64,000 bases of DNA from Glandiceps talaboti (GCF_964340395.1 NC_135565.1:6270142-6334141); one strand, 5' to 3'. Positions 11,901-27,800 are shown, numbered from the stretch's first letter. The notes: generated by a model not told the origin, from the letters alone. Program-made: numbers and translations.

Positions 11901-13609
11901 TCCATGGTTTAAAGGACTTAATCCCATCACTGCCACTACGATGAATGTACATGTTTTAAAGGTATTGGTGATTTCCAAACTACTACCACTAGCGTGACTG
12001 TGTCTGAAATCGGCACTGCATTAATCAATACCGGTGTTCGGATCGCATTGGCTGAGTTGAAGACCAGAAAATGAACTCCCAAACACTAGATGGGCACATT
12101 AGTATCTTAACATTATCACAAACCTCAAATGCTGGGATGACGTGACTTATTAACTGAGACACTCGGGCATTTAGCTTCAGGGTATATGCACTACCCGTAC
12201 CGTAACGATGACTTTGCATGTTACAAGCTTTTATTCCTACCCAATTCAAAGCAAGGTCAGGGTCATCGTCCCGCATACCACAGGGTGCAGCGAGCATGTA
12301 ATTGATTGATCGATCGATTATCACACCGGACAAACACTCAAACATACAATAAAAAGGATGAAAGATATATACTTTTTAATGTATGAATGTGAGTGATAAC
12401 CTCCCAGAAGATAAGAGATAAAGTAAAGTGTAAATGTGACGTGGCAATTATAAGATTGAGGTTGTTGTAATTTATATATGAGGAGAAGAATGGACGAGAT
12501 GTCTTTATTTAGTCATTACGTCAATAAAGAGAGAATTATATATAGCTGGAAGAGAGAAAACTAGCCAGATAAAGAAAAAGATGTTTTATATCACCACAAA
12601 AGTCAGTGAGTCAATTGATCAATATCACACACTATATTTCACCACAAAAATCAATCATTTAATTGATCAACCATTCAACCAAATAATAAATAAATCAATT
12701 ACATTCTCGCTGCACCCTGTGCGCATACTAGAGTTCATGTGTATTAATGAGCATATCATTATCTGCAGTGGTCTATTGTTACCTTGGTATATACTCTCTA
12801 TAGTGGTCTATACTGGCATCGGTATACAAATTCACAGTGGTCTATAGTGATCTTAGTCTGTACTTTCTGCAATATTGTTAATGTCTCGCATGGAATACCA
12901 TTCGCTCGATTTTGAGAGGTCGAGTCATTCTTAGGTTTGAAAAGGACTGTTTGTGGCATGGTCTGGTTTTAATTCACTTCACGGCCAGTGAACAAATTGA
13001 ATAGGCGGGACTGGAACGTTATGAAAAGGACAGGTTGTAGTACTGAAGGTCATCGACAATTTTATTTAGACTTTCCTAACCTTCAATATGTGTGTTATAA
13101 AGCGCCCTTTGAATGTGGATAAATAGCTAGCTACATGGTATGGTTTAATGGCGGCAATGGATTTGCTAGTTGGCGGAAATGTTTGAGGAAAAGAAAGTGT
13201 ACCTTACTACTTATATATAAATCATGTTTTAAATACTTGTGCCTAAAAACATACAATGAATTCTGAATAAAATAGCCTCATCTGGTAGTATGGGTTGGCA
13301 TGTAGTACAAATAAGTATCCGTCCAGCTACAGTAATATGGTAAGACAAAATTTTCAACATTTAAGTATGGTATAACTTGAGTTTGAATAAAGGGGCAAGT
13401 CTAAGTCTGGTTAAACCTTCTGATTTATTTGAATCCCGATGTTTCGACTGTGCACAGACAGTTTTTTTTCAAGGGCTAAAATATAAACACAAATATGAAG
13501 CAATGAATAAGAATACAGAAAATGAACAAAAAGTAAAAGAGAAAAGAACAAAACCTGAAACAATGGAACGGTCTCCCTAAGTTGATAAAATAAGAAAGCT
13601 GCGGCTCCC

Positions 13610-13880
13610 TAGTTAGGTGACTGCTAGTCTTTTTTGTTGATGCCTGGTGGACTGAGTGTATTGAATGCAATCATGTGCTTTATTTCAAGGCTTTTTCTGA
13701 TGCGAGTATCACGGGAAAAGATCTTGGAAATACCAATAAATGTAATATCTCTAAGGCTGTGATTATGGGTATCAAAATGTGTGACAACAACTGTATTTCC
13801 GTTAGTGTCGTACTGATGTTCATACAATACGTTTTCCTAACTTCGACCAGTTTCACCGATTGTTGTGACCATGTTCTAAT
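13610..13880 (-). mobile_element. Penelope-like element remnant (GIY-YIG endonuclease end)
   Basis: On the minus strand, translation near 13,860 gives IGETGRS, followed about ten residues later by a YEHQYDTNG..VVVTHFDTHNHS stretch and RDTRIRKSLEIKHM..NTLSPPGIN. This order (GETGR, H-x-N/H-S, E-x-x-x-I, TL-x-P-x-G-x-N) is that of the C-terminal GIY-YIG nuclease region of Penelope-like retroelements. A stop interrupts the frame after IGETGRS, and no reverse transcriptase was recognised next to it, so this is a dead fragment. The plus-strand text GTTTCGACTGTGCACAGACAG near 13,441 may belong to its 3' untranslated region. Confidence 0.65.
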
Positions 13881-14136
13881 CTAAACTTAGGACTGTATAA
13901 CACAATTAACTATAACGAATTTACTATTGTTGTTTAAACCACAATATACTTGCGTACTAGTGTCGATTTATTGATGATGATGATGTGCTGTCTTCTTGTC
14001 ATCTGATACCTAGTATTCACAATGTCCATAATGAAATCACAACTATTTCGGAGTAAAACAAACTAGAAACAAGAACTTGCTAACGTGTTTACTTTTTCTG
14101 TTTACATGCGATGAATGACGTCATCGCTCACCTACT

Positions 14137-14580
14137 CTAAGGCAGAGAGGGCGCTAGACTCAGTCTTCGTAGCTCCATCCTCACCTCCGTTACCGACAGC
14201 TTTGGTAGCTTCTTCATTAATTTTGTAGTTACTTCTACTTCCATGGGACATAGCTTTGTGATAGGTCTGATCAATGCCTTGCCCCAGGACAGTGCAAACA
14301 TGTCCATAATGTCGTCCATATACAATGCTTTCAGTACAGACAGTCGCTGCCAAATGAAACTCCTTTCGCGTGGTCTCAGTATGGGTACGTACTACGTACT
14401 GTACTAAGTAAGGCGAAGCACGGTCACCAAATGTTAGATGGGTAGCCTCATACACTGCAATTAATCTCCACGAGTCAAAGTTTCTCCAAAGAAAAGAATT
14501 CTATGAAATGGTCTGACTATGACTACTTGTGAAAACATCTCCTTTATATCACCAACTATTGCGACTCTTCTCCTGAAACG
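14137..14580 (-). mobile_element. BEL/Pao-type LTR retrotransposon fragment (reverse transcriptase), frameshifted
   Basis: The minus strand reads, in successive frames, GDIKEMFSQV (motif with the first catalytic Asp), then FLWRNFDSWR, then YEATHLTFGDRASPYLVQYV, then YMDDIMD (catalytic Asp pair). The order and spelling fit the palm of BEL/Pao reverse transcriptases. At least two frame changes separate the motifs, so the fragment cannot make an enzyme. No gag, integrase or LTRs were recognised around it. Confidence 0.7.
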
Positions 14581-15384
14581 CATCAAAACATCTGCCACAT
14601 CCAACTGTAATTTAGGGAATTACTGTAACTGGGAATATGATAGGCTGCTTCAACATATGGATTGTCAAACTTATTGAAAACGCTGTCAGATGGTAGTGCA
14701 TGAATAGCTTGTACATCCCCCATTTCATACAGAATCCGTCTTATTGACAAATGTATGATAAACATGAAATCTGCAAAATGATCTTATCTGTGGTGGGATA
14801 TATGTTCATTAAATAAATGATCTTTTGCAGGTATACCACAAGTAGTTGTAGCTATCCATATTTTTCTTCTCATCAGATGTACAGCCATTACAGATTGGAA
14901 GAACAGTTTTATATTGTCTTTTTAAGTTAATGTCAGTTTCCGCATCCACTATTCATCGTGAGATTTCACAATTTTTGCGACTGTATAATTTTTTTCTCGA
15001 ATACAAAATAATGTTAAGGGTCGGCATTGAAAAACTAGGTGGGCTCGGTTAACCGGAACCAAACAATATTTTAGGCCCTATATGTAAGGTGAGTCTAAAT
15101 TTGCATCGCCAACATTCTCTTCCCCATCTCCACAAGTGGTCTGTACAGCTTGGTTTACCATACATATTGCATCTGGCAAGTGATCCTCGCCAACTGGGAG
15201 ATCAAGAGGCGTTTCCTTTCTCGCAGCTTTCTTCCTACTCCACGTGATATATAGACATGGCAGACAGATAATACCAGCCAGTAGATGTGAACAGCCGACC
15301 AAATAAAACGAGTAATCATATATTCCAGTGACGTCATATACAAATCCTATCATAACAAGAGAAAATAAAGTAAAAAATATGGTA

Positions 15385-15530
15385 TTGTGTGGCTGTTCTA
15401 CGTCACGACAACTTGTGTCTACGTCATTAGTTCTGTGGAGCTCAGTCAAAACGTTCACAATATGATGATGTTAAAATATTTGCATGTTCTGAGTCAAAAC
15501 GCTCACAAATCACCATTACTCTTACTTTTT
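15385..15530. repeat. Dispersed repeat in the last SLC16 intron
   Basis: CTGTTCTACGTCAC.ACAA, TCTACGTCATT.GTTCTGT and GAGTCAAAAC.TTCA...AAATTACCATTACT-type blocks are shared with 49,855-49,950 in an intron of the arylsulfatase gene. The translated minus strands of both copies also resemble each other (RTNDVD...RDVE). The family was not identified. Confidence 0.55.
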
Positions 15531-18295
15531 TTAATATTCTCATTCATAAATTATGCATGTATAGGTATGACCATCAATAATCAAATATATAACACACATC
15601 ATTTTCATACAGCCTTCAGTGACTGACTTCGGTCGTTTCATGTGGTATGTACTAGTGACCCACAGAGCTCAATTTGCATAGAGTGCACTAGTCGTTTTCT
15701 ATAGTTTCCTAGGGTACTGGTCATGTAGCACGGGACTCTTTTCGGTGATTTCTTTTGACTATATATGGAACGAATATGTGCCTGAGAATATGATGTGTTA
15801 TAAAACACTTATTGTCTGCTCATGTACCGGTAGACATAACATTCCTCGTTTTGTGTCTATGTAGCTATTCTTTCCCTCTGATTTCAGCCTCGGGAAATAG
15901 ATGCTGCATATAAACAGTCCTCGGGGTAATATACGCCTACTAAATTAATGCCCTCGTAGCCAGAAAAAAAGTGTATAATAGTGGTCGGAATGGTATATAT
16001 CAATATACGCAACAGTTCAGTGTTTGGCAGACTGGTCGTTTATTGTATATCAAAGATACAGTACTAGTATTTCGGGTAGATAATCTAATGCTGTTGGCAT
16101 TATAAACAAATCAGTAATTATTAGATATGTTTTGCTATTTTTGTCGTGTTTGGATAGAGAACTAGGATAGTCTCAGACAAGAAATATGAGAAATACGGTC
16201 ACTCCTTTCATTAAATTCTCACTACCAATAGAAGAGTCGGAATTTTATGGCCTCTTCATTGTAAAGTTTATGTTTACAACAGTGAAACAGTTTGATCTGT
16301 TTGTTCCATCAGCTACGTCACACGCGTGATAATCAGACGCGAGTTCAAATAAATAAGTTGTCCTGATGCAATCAATTTATTATCATGCGTATACTGATAT
16401 TATTATCATTTTTATAAGATTTGTTGAAAATGATAAAACTGATAAGTTAGTAAGGACGCCCGCACTTAATTCAATGTTTCTCATCGTGGTCGATTAAAAA
16501 AAGTAAACACAAAGTAAGTATATGTACATGTTGGTGATACTTTCAATTCACAATCATACTTTATACAGTATATCTGAAGGACTTAGAAATGACTATTAAA
16601 ATCAGAAGTAAACTTTGAACAATTATTTTATTAAAGTTCCTAAATTACTGCAAGAAATGATGTTTCACTCTAATACATCCTTTTAAGGGGTCCCTATCGT
16701 GTGTACAATCAGTGACAGTGTGATTCTTTCTAACCCTGCCGTAGAAGGCGTCAATGTAAATAATAATTATTTTAGGTGCTACTTTTCCTTTTATATTGAC
16801 CATAGGCGATATGAGCACGACCTGCCCACCAAGTATTATCCTAATACTAAATAAGAAAACACATCCCTCATAATTCATGGTTATTTTTCAAGAAGCTAAA
16901 CAGTAGTACCATTGTTCAATATATATACACCTAAACCAGGCAGTATTCGTAAGTATACGTATGTAACATGTCAGAGTTGATCATTTACAAGTTTAAATTG
17001 CTGTTTTAATTGATAGATATACCAATAATTTTATTGTTGAACACAGCTAGCTTGACGGATGTTTTAAAAGCTGAATATACATAACAAAAGTCCTCTCTTC
17101 AGTTACAATCCTGCTGCGTTCAGTGTTACAAGTGCTGTCATCCAGTGAGAAAAACACCAAGCTCAACTGGCCAAGTGCACGTGCACGTTGATTATTAAAT
17201 GTATATGTTATGTACATTCTTTTGGCGAACATTCCCTGTTTTAGCTGCTATTTAAAATGTGTTGAGGTATACATATTGAAAATCACCAAACTAATAAAAT
17301 TACTAACCTACAAATGGTGGTCCAACCAAGTTTCCTATTCCAATTCCAACATGCAATATAGGGACAGCGTATATCATTTTGTTGGAGCCAAGGTACTCCT
17401 TCGCAAGGACCATTATCAGGGTAAGGTACGTGCCAGAGGCGAGGCCAAAGATTACACTTATCACAATAAATCCTGCATAGCTGTTAGTTAACTGAGGTAT
17501 TACGAAAGCTGTACCCACAATAAGTAAGCTTAAAATGTAAGTACTTATAGCAGAGAGTAATTTGAATTGTACAGAAATCCCAACACCAATACGGCTAATG
17601 AGACTAGTTGCACCAAATATTGACACTAACCAAGCTGCTTGCTGCACAGAAGCTGTATTTTTGGACACGGCATACGATTGAAAATGTACTATTCCCCCAA
17701 ACAGAGCAATGAAGGTAAACATATAGGAAAGAACTATGAGACTAAATTGAATGTTGGTCACGAACGCATATTGAAGACATATCAGTAAACTGAACCCCGT
17801 GTTAGAGTTGGCTCTGTGCGTGTTTGTGTTTTCTTCCTTTGCTTCTCCGTTTTCATCAGTGTTTTCTGAATGTTCTGGTAAACGTGACTTAAGTGGTCTT
17901 AGTAAAGTTCCCGCCACGCAATTGTTTGCTGTAATGGCTGAAAGAATAAAAACACAGCCTCTCCAACCGTACGTATCAACGAAAAACTGCAAGAGTGGTG
18001 TTAGAAGAACTATGATTAACCCTGGACCAAGGAAAACTATGGAATTGGCTAGTGGATACTTTTTTGGAAAATACAGTGCTGTCATTGCGTGAGCTGGAGG
18101 AGTGGCCACAGCGATACCAATACCTATGGGAGAATATAACAAACCAAAATGTTTACAAATTCTATGACCATAATGGGTGTTTGTTTATGCTAATTTCTTT
18201 ATGACATGTTTTTTCCATATTTCATATCTTCCGAAATAAACAAATCAGATTTCTGTTAACCGTATACGTCTTTCCCGCTTTGTCCATATATCCAT

Positions 18296-18378
18296 CCACA
18301 CACACACACACACACCCATGCATGCATACATACATACATACATACATACATACAGACACACACACACACATACATACC
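18296..18378. repeat. (CA)n and (CATA)n microsatellite beside an SLC16 splice donor
   Basis: The CA tract at 18296-18313 and the CATA/CACA tract at 18325-18376 run directly into the donor of SLC16 exon 2. The minus-strand donor GTATGTATGTGT is itself written in the repeat. Confidence 0.9.
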
Positions 18379-18529
18379 TGATAAGATGCTTATACTTCCA
18401 TACAAAAAGTATAAACTTGTAGCAAAGTAACTGATGAAGAATCCCAGACTACACAGGACACCACCTATTACAACAGTCACACGATGTCCAACTCGTTTAG
18501 TGACGAGGCTTCCAATAACCTCTTATGTG

Positions 18530-20620
<2,091 letters not shown>

Positions 20621-21847
20621 TATATCGTAGTCATGACTGGCTACAAGTACCTACCATGCCATCGGAGTCCTGACTACGTGTTAGCTATGGTGTACAATCA
20701 CGCGAGAGCTAGCGTATAACTATAACTCCAGCCACATATAGTGTACAAGAATTATCACGACCACATACCTGATGCTGTATATACTCACTCAGACCACTAT
20801 TTCATACCACTATTAGTGTGTTCTAAGATACAAAATAACTATATGATTAACAATGATAGATAGGGAATTATCACCCATACCTTTTGGAAGATAAAGCCAT
20901 CAACAAACGGAGACGATCGAACACTCTGGTGCTGTGCTATTTGTTGTTGCTGTTGTGAACGGGTTAGTTCTCCAGACGGGCCTACAATAGCTGATCACCC
21001 ATAGGATGTGCTACGCATGTCGCCAAAGAATGAAATGACCTCCAAACAAAGGAAATGCACCTGGAGTAATCGTGATGTTTTTACTGCAATATATTTGGTA
21101 ATCCTACCATGAACTCTTTTCTTTCATGGTTGTATGTTAGCATGCCTCAAGCTGTTTTACAGTCAGTCGCAGTTCGAAACGTGCACCTATTTTGTCTAAA
21201 TTATTAACGACATGGATAGCCACACAACAAATCTGCTTGCAAAATGGTAGTTTATAGAGATAATCAGAACAATTCCTATGTTTACAGATAATTACAGGTA
21301 AATTATATGGCAGGACATGCCATGGCGCATACCATTTCTCTCTATTTATCCGATATGTGATGAATAATATTATGTATTTTCGAGTCCGACGACCTTATCC
21401 TGAATAACTGCCTGTCCTCAATTTGACCTAAGAAACCCAGACGTCTGACAGAAACATACATTCCAGTGCGAAACTTACAAGTGCGCTACAAGCTTACAAT
21501 GACACTTTCAATGAATATAACACCACTGAACTTAAGAAATTAAGCTGTACTAAAAATAGGGAGAAACAAGTCAAAAAGCAATGTATACATTTATATATAC
21601 CATTTATACAAGTATTTGTACAAAGTTCATGCGAGTTCATCGTCTGTGGCTGACTTACTGAGTTGTTTATTCTAGCGTCCTTGAGGACCAGGAATGGCAA
21701 TCAGGACAGGTAAGAATGTTTGCCCCAGATATAACAAACAAATTGAGAACAATGGATGGATTTACAGAAATCTACCAAGTATGTCAAAACTAACAGATAC
21801 ATGTAGTTGTAATGTCAGTGAAGGTATCCTACCATAGAAATGACCCG

Positions 21848-21918
21848 AGTGAGTGAGTGAGTGAGTGAGTGAGTGGGTGAGTGAGTGAGTGAGTGAGTGA
21901 GTGAGCGAGTGAATGAGT
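21848..21918. repeat. (GAGT)n microsatellite
   Basis: An almost uninterrupted four-base GAGT repeat with a few GGGT and GAGC variants. Confidence 0.95.
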
Positions 21919-22929
21919 GTAACCTTATAGTCTAATTCCTGACGACCGTGGTCCGATTTTACACTAAGTTATCTTCACACATTACGTCTAGTCAATGTTC
22001 TTACTGTAGGCATTAAATTTGGTATAACCCCATGCTGGGCGATGCGCAAACAGCACATGTCAGTAGTAATCCATCACAAATTAACAGGCTGTCGTCATCG
22101 CTTATTAATATTCATTTGGTACAGCTGTTTTGACTATCGTGGGAATTTAGCAAATAATAACAAATTGTCATTCATGTTTCCATTGGAGTAACACGCAAGA
22201 AGTGCTCTCATCATAATAGAATGTTTGGTTTTGTTATCTTGGAGGGAAAACAACTTTTACCAACACATCCTGTTATAGCAATAACCGTACTGAGGAACAC
22301 GGAAATTTTCAACCGTAGATCGCTAAAGTGTGATGAGCCCTGGTAGTTGTTGTTTTTTCGACTACGTACAACATCAGCATTTGTCACTCTTTTTCGTTAC
22401 CCTTGACTTTCAGGCATTGATTTAGGTTTAATTTGTTCTAGTTTTTTTATTAAAACATTTGGAATGATATCCACAGGAAAACAAAGTAGGGAAATAATCT
22501 AGGCACCGATAGTACGATCAACAATTTAATGTGAATCGTAAAACTGTGAAAAACGAACTCATTCTCCAGTCTGCTGACACCAAAACCATGTGGGGATGGA
22601 CCGGAACACTGTCATCACGTTTTGTGAACGCTGTAGGGGGGGGGCACAGAATTCTGTGCGAGATTGAAGACATTGACAGGAGGTAATAATGTGTGAAGAC
22701 AACTTAGTGTAAAATAGAAACATGGTTGTCAGGAACTATACTAATTCGCCCTGACTTCATGGGGACTGTATGCACATCCAAGTTTATTTGAGCTAATTGA
22801 TATGTTTTACATCTGCTAATTACAATGACCGTTTGCAATTCCATATATGAGACATATACGCTGCATGGGGTATTAGTCATGTGTCATTTTCAGCGGGAAT
22901 TCAAGGAACTATAGCAAGGTATGCGTGGC

Positions 22930-23110
22930 ATATAATTATGGAAAACTTATTTGACTCCATCACTACATTTTGAACAACTTATTTTAGACTTCAATAACTT
23001 ATTTGAATCGACCACATGTCATTTTGGATAACTTATTTGAGTCGACCATTGCATTTCATTTTGGACAACTTATTTTGCTCTGTGATAACTTTTTTGAGTC
23101 AACCATTTTA
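22930..23110 (+). repeat. Degenerate tandem repeat with ACTTATTTGA and GTCGACCAT motifs
   Basis: Imperfect units of CATTTTGGA.AACTTATTTGAGTCGACCA follow each other about four times. The last one contains TTTTTTGAGTCAACCA. It produces short open frames on both strands that I do not call genes. Confidence 0.6.
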
Positions 23111-24019
23111 TACAATTTGTACATCTTTTCCTCCTCGTCGATAATTTTTTGCGTAAATCCCATTTCAATCATGTATATTCGCCTACACACTGGCCACACG
23201 TACATCTCATTCAAGTACTCTATCGTGTGTTCTGTGGTAGACCTATCTGAACACCCCAAGTCACTGGAGATGTTTACCATCCAGAATAAATTATCCATCA
23301 TTTGAAAAACGAATCGACTCAAATGTTACATTTATTATTCGTTTAATTACTTCTCAGTAGGATAGGGGTACGTTGAATATTTTTTATGTTCTTCAATGTA
23401 ATTGAAATCCAGATTTTGTTAAAATCATAAATCGGTTTGCTTTGGATTTGTTAAATTTATATCCGATCATAAATTGCGATTGAGATCTAGATACTCATTT
23501 GAAAATAACAAGTTGATTTTAAAGTTTGGGCAATGTGTTTTTACGTCAAATTTAGAACTATACCGAAAAGTGATCATCACAAAATAATGTGGTAGCTCAT
23601 ACTCTTGTAATTGATGAAAAGGTACATTTTATATTTTGGGAGACATACAGCCTCCTTCCTCTCATGTCAGGGAGTGAAATGAAAGTGATGTGAGAGTAAA
23701 TTGTGTACAATATATATTTGTATGTTTAGGTTTATTGGTCAAATTCATATTCATGCTGTGATTGTTATGAGACCAAGGGTATTATGTTGATGGCTCAAGT
23801 CTGCTTAGGATCTATAGTTTGCAAAAAATAGAATTAGTTGATTATGTTGAAAATTAAAATTGTAATTCAAAGTCATAATTTATTAATTTTTATAAAAATA
23901 GGTATTTTTTTAAAATCATCTATATTTATAAGTCTAAATTCAATTTGTCTCTCATTTTGACCATATTTTACAAACATTTATAACTTTAATGTCAAATTAG
24001 AATATTACCAAGAAGCAGT

Positions 24020-24230
24020 GTGTATGTATGTATGTATGTATGTATGTATGTATTTATGGATGTATGGATGGATGCATGCATCATGCATGCATCATGCATG
24101 CATCATGCATGGATGGATGGATGTGTGTGTGTGTGTGTATGTATGTATGCATGGATGGATGGATGGATGAATGGATGTGTGTATGTATGTATGTATGTAT
24201 GTGTGTATGTATGTATGTATGTATGTATTC
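24020..24230. repeat. Compound (TATG)/(GATG)/(GT) microsatellite
   Basis: A TATG tract, GGATGGAT tracts, three direct copies of GCATGCATCAT near 24,075-24,105, a GT tract and further TATG units follow one another. The whole is simple sequence. Confidence 0.95.
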
Positions 24231-24899
24231 TCAAGGACATTGGATTGATTGCTGTAGCCCTAATTTCAGGGCAGAGTAACTACAGAGGAAATTCAGATAC
24301 TCTATAAATTGTGATATGTAAACATATGTTGGTACTTTTCAATTTGTTTTACTGTTTTCCTTTTCATGGGGTGATTTACTATAACATCTTTCTCTTTTGC
24401 ATACGTGCAAGTTGACATTTAAAATATATAGAATTTATGTACATTTGATGAGGTTGGGGTAAGCACTTGATGGTTTTGCTATTTCAGTTACTGTTATTGA
24501 CATGACAGTTTAGTATGTATACTAATTTTAGTGCTGTTCATCTATATGTTTGTTGTCATTCTGTAATGACCACGTCAGCTGTGAGGTCACCACAAGGTCA
24601 GAAGGGATTACTGCCCTCAAACGTCCACATTGTGTAAAAACTCTATTAATATTCAGAAACCAGAGACTGAGAAAGGGAATCCCCTTAGACTCTCTCACAG
24701 TCCTCGGAGCTTCGCATATGGCTAAAGCTTGGACTGTTGTGTGTGTGCTGATATCTACTGCATAATTGTACTCGAGTATCCCTGTACTGTGCGCCCTCAT
24801 CGATCACATAGGGCTAACCTTTCGTTGTTGTGTTAGTGTGACGCTCCGCATGTAACGCGCGAAGCCCGAGGACTGTTAACACTTGTTCAAATTTGCCCT

Positions 24900-25065
24900 G
24901 TTATAAAGTTGGGTTGACTGATGCACAATCGTGGTTCAAATATTGCCCAAGGACTTAAACCATCAGAAACAAACCCCAGCGACGGGGCTCAAACATGCAA
25001 TCTGTAGATGCAAAGCCGGTCACTCTAACTATTCACCTATCATGACTCTACAATATCATATGTAA
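24900..25065 (-). mobile_element. tRNA-derived SINE
   Basis: Read on the minus strand from 25,045, the text has a tRNA-like layout: an A-box-like TAGGTGAATAGTTAGAG, a CTTTGCATCTACAGATTGC stretch in the anticodon-arm position, and a B-box-like ATGTTTGAGCCCCG. A non-tRNA tail follows (TTAAGTCCTTGGGCAATATTTG). A decayed relative occurs at 52,000-52,150, where TCTACAGATTCCAAACTAACCACTCTAATCATTCAACCATCAT corresponds to the same segment. The SINE family was not identified. Confidence 0.5.
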
Positions 25066-27214
25066 ATATGATGTAATCATTTGCCGATCATCTGATTGGA
25101 CACAACAGTGCATGCGCAGTCTATTCACACTGGTCGTTTGTTCTATATTCAAAGGTCTCTAGCAGAAAAACAAAGTCATAAACTAGAAATCTTTATACAG
25201 TATTTCTGGTGCTGTATGTAATCTAATTCTTTTAGCATTAAGTAATTGGTTTTACGTTGAAGTAAAGTTTTGGACTCTTCCGAGGGCTTCGTATATAACA
25301 GTGTAGGCCTCACAAGACAATATCCTGGACACCACCCGTCACTGACAGATATGTGATGTAACAGCGCCCTCTACAATGGGTTAAACTATATCATTGTAAA
25401 GAAAGTAAAGTCTACACAGAATTAAAGTAATTTACTGCAAAAAGAAAACAAATTAGGACGAAAACATAGCGGAAATAACTATGAAATGAAAATCAAATAC
25501 TCTACGGGAACCCTAACACATCTGTGGAGGTGCATGGTGATCTGCGTCAGAGCCTTCGTAATGCATATATATTCAAAGTTAGTTCCGTCATGACACAGAT
25601 TGTAAACAGTTGAATTTTTGCTACTAATTTACCAAACCCTTATCCGACAATTTAATGATTTGGGACAAGTAGCAGCAGGTAATACTTTAAAGTTACACTG
25701 TTACATGGTGACCACAAGTACTAGGTCCCGAGTACACCAGATGGGCAGAATTATCAACAGGACATTGGAATGTTTTTGTACCCATGATATTTGTTGGCAG
25801 TGATACAAAATTGATACAAAGGAAGCTAATTAAGTTGAAAAAGGGCGTCATCTGGCTTAACAATAGTTTTACTAACATTGCTACATTTTATCGTCTGCTA
25901 AATCTTACCACGATTTTCTACATATTCTCTGCGTCATCTAACATAATCTAACATATTAACACAAAATAACATAAATTGTAACAATGTATACATTTGCAGT
26001 CATGTCAGTTGATTAAAATGTTACATTAATGCATTCAACATTACTTAAGTTGTGGCGGACGACAAGGTGTGACGAATGTTACTGTTGAATATGGTTTCTG
26101 TCGAACCAGACACCTAATACCACATACAGCAGAGAGTACAAGTCGGGTTTATACTTTTTGCCGTAGTGTTTGCTGTATATTCAAAACGTACTCGCAGTAT
26201 ATATGTTACTGACTGAAATATGTTACCATAACATTACCTGCAATTGACTGAACTCAAACCTGGTATTAAGATTTGTAAACGATACGATGACGTAATTTAT
26301 TATGCGTATAATAAAATGTCGAGGAAATCGCTACCATTGCAACTGTTCTAATAACGATAGAAGACAACTGTAATGTCATGGAAGGCATGCATTGACATTA
26401 GCACTGTACTTCAATTGTTAAATCGAAGTTTTATATTAATATTTTTAACTCAGTAAAAAACTTATAAACTCAGCTTGTACCAATTTCACAAGCAAGTCAA
26501 CTGGCTTTCTTTGTGGCTAACACAGTTTAGATATTGTCAATCAGGTGGACAATGAAACAATGCTGTTATTGCACAAACACACATGGAACTTATGTAACCA
26601 TGACAACAACAAACAATCTATTTCCAGGTAGCAAAATACATTTCCTCCTTGGGGTAAATCGTCAGATAACTATGTCAGTGAGAGATATGGCCGTTGCGTT
26701 CAGATCTTGTGGTTGAAGGAGTGCCAAACACATTTTTATGTATTTCAACCATTGTAATTTTAATCATTTATGTATGAGGCTTTTTCGCTAGATTGGCATG
26801 TTGAGCTCATTTAAAATCCACCCTTTCACCGCAAAGGTTATTGGAAAATTGACGTCATACCCTCCAACTTTCAGGTGTTCGCAAACCTGAGTTTCCCAGC
26901 TGGTTCGGTGTTTGTAAACATGTGCCGTCCTTCAAATACCACAGTTGCAGTAACTACCCCAAAATCAATTAGTTGTACGTCAAATACAAACTGTATCAAA
27001 AGTGTGTCTCTATCTTTGTAAACATTTAGTTTGCCTGAATAAAAAGAAGAATAACAATGCCAATGGCGTTGTAGCACACCTGTTGACAGTAAAGTTTAAA
27101 TTTCTATTATGATTGTTTTCTCGTCGCTAGACATATTGGCATTTGCATAAACTCGTGGAAGATTTATCCACATGCCTACCCATCCATGGCGTAATTATAT
27201 CTGCAATATACATC

Positions 27215-27490
27215 ATTATTTTACTGTTGCTGTGGGCGTGGTATTGTTGCTAGGCATACGTTTTTTGGAATGTTTTTTTTTTTTAGTTTTCCTCCCCTTT
27301 ACTGTAGTTATATTGGCATTAAATTTCATCCCTTACCTGTTGCTATGGGCGTTGTCTTGTTACTAGGACATTCGCATATTTCTTTCTAATGTTTATTCAA
27401 TTGCCTATCGATCCCAGTTTTTATATTTGCAATAAAGCCTATCATCCGACTGTTGCTAAGGGTGTGGTCGTCGTGGTTGCTAGGGCAACT
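27215..27490 (+). repeat. Three degenerate direct units with CTGTTGCTATGGGCGTG
   Basis: Blocks ACTGTTGCTGTGGGCGTGGT.TTGTTGCTAGG, CTGTTGCTATGGGCGTTGTCTTGTTACTAGG and CTGTTGCTAAGGGTGTGGTCGT..TTGCTAGGG recur about every 120 bases, each followed by AT-rich text. The origin is unknown. Confidence 0.6.
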
Positions 27491-27688
27491 TGTGTATGTA
27501 GGACAGGCTGAATTTGCAGAGTAATCCTTCTGGAATCAATACCGAATTTCATCCACAGTAGTTTGAGATTTAATTTACATTTTCTGACCCTAAACGTAGA
27601 CCTGTGGTGCAATTATTTTCCCAACTAGACACCAAGTAATGTTGCCACCAAATAGCAGGCAATCGGTCTGGCAGTTTTTTAATTTAAG

Positions 27689-27692
<4 letters not shown>

Positions 27693-27755
<63 letters not shown>

Positions 27756-27764
27756 CATACATAC

Positions 27765-27799
<35 letters not shown>

Positions 27800-27800
27800 C
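27693..27800. repeat. (CA)n(TA)n(CAGA)n microsatellite
   Basis: A pure CA tract passes into TA, then CATA, then CAGA. It explains the threonine-histidine-rich and valine-cysteine-rich open frames across it. Confidence 0.95.

Larger units (their letters stand above)
10843..15077. other. Intergenic stretch between the SLC16 gene and the orphan exon
   Basis: No host gene was recognised. It contains the outer part of the segmental duplication (to about 11,900), an unassigned minus-strand open frame at 12025-12345 that I do not trust as a gene, and remnants of two retroelements at 13,610-13,880 and 14,137-14,580. Confidence 0.55.

Noticed and set aside
12025-12345. 106-codon minus-strand open frame
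   Set aside because: No recognisable domain, no splice or promoter context, and surrounding text looks like repeat-rich intergenic DNA.
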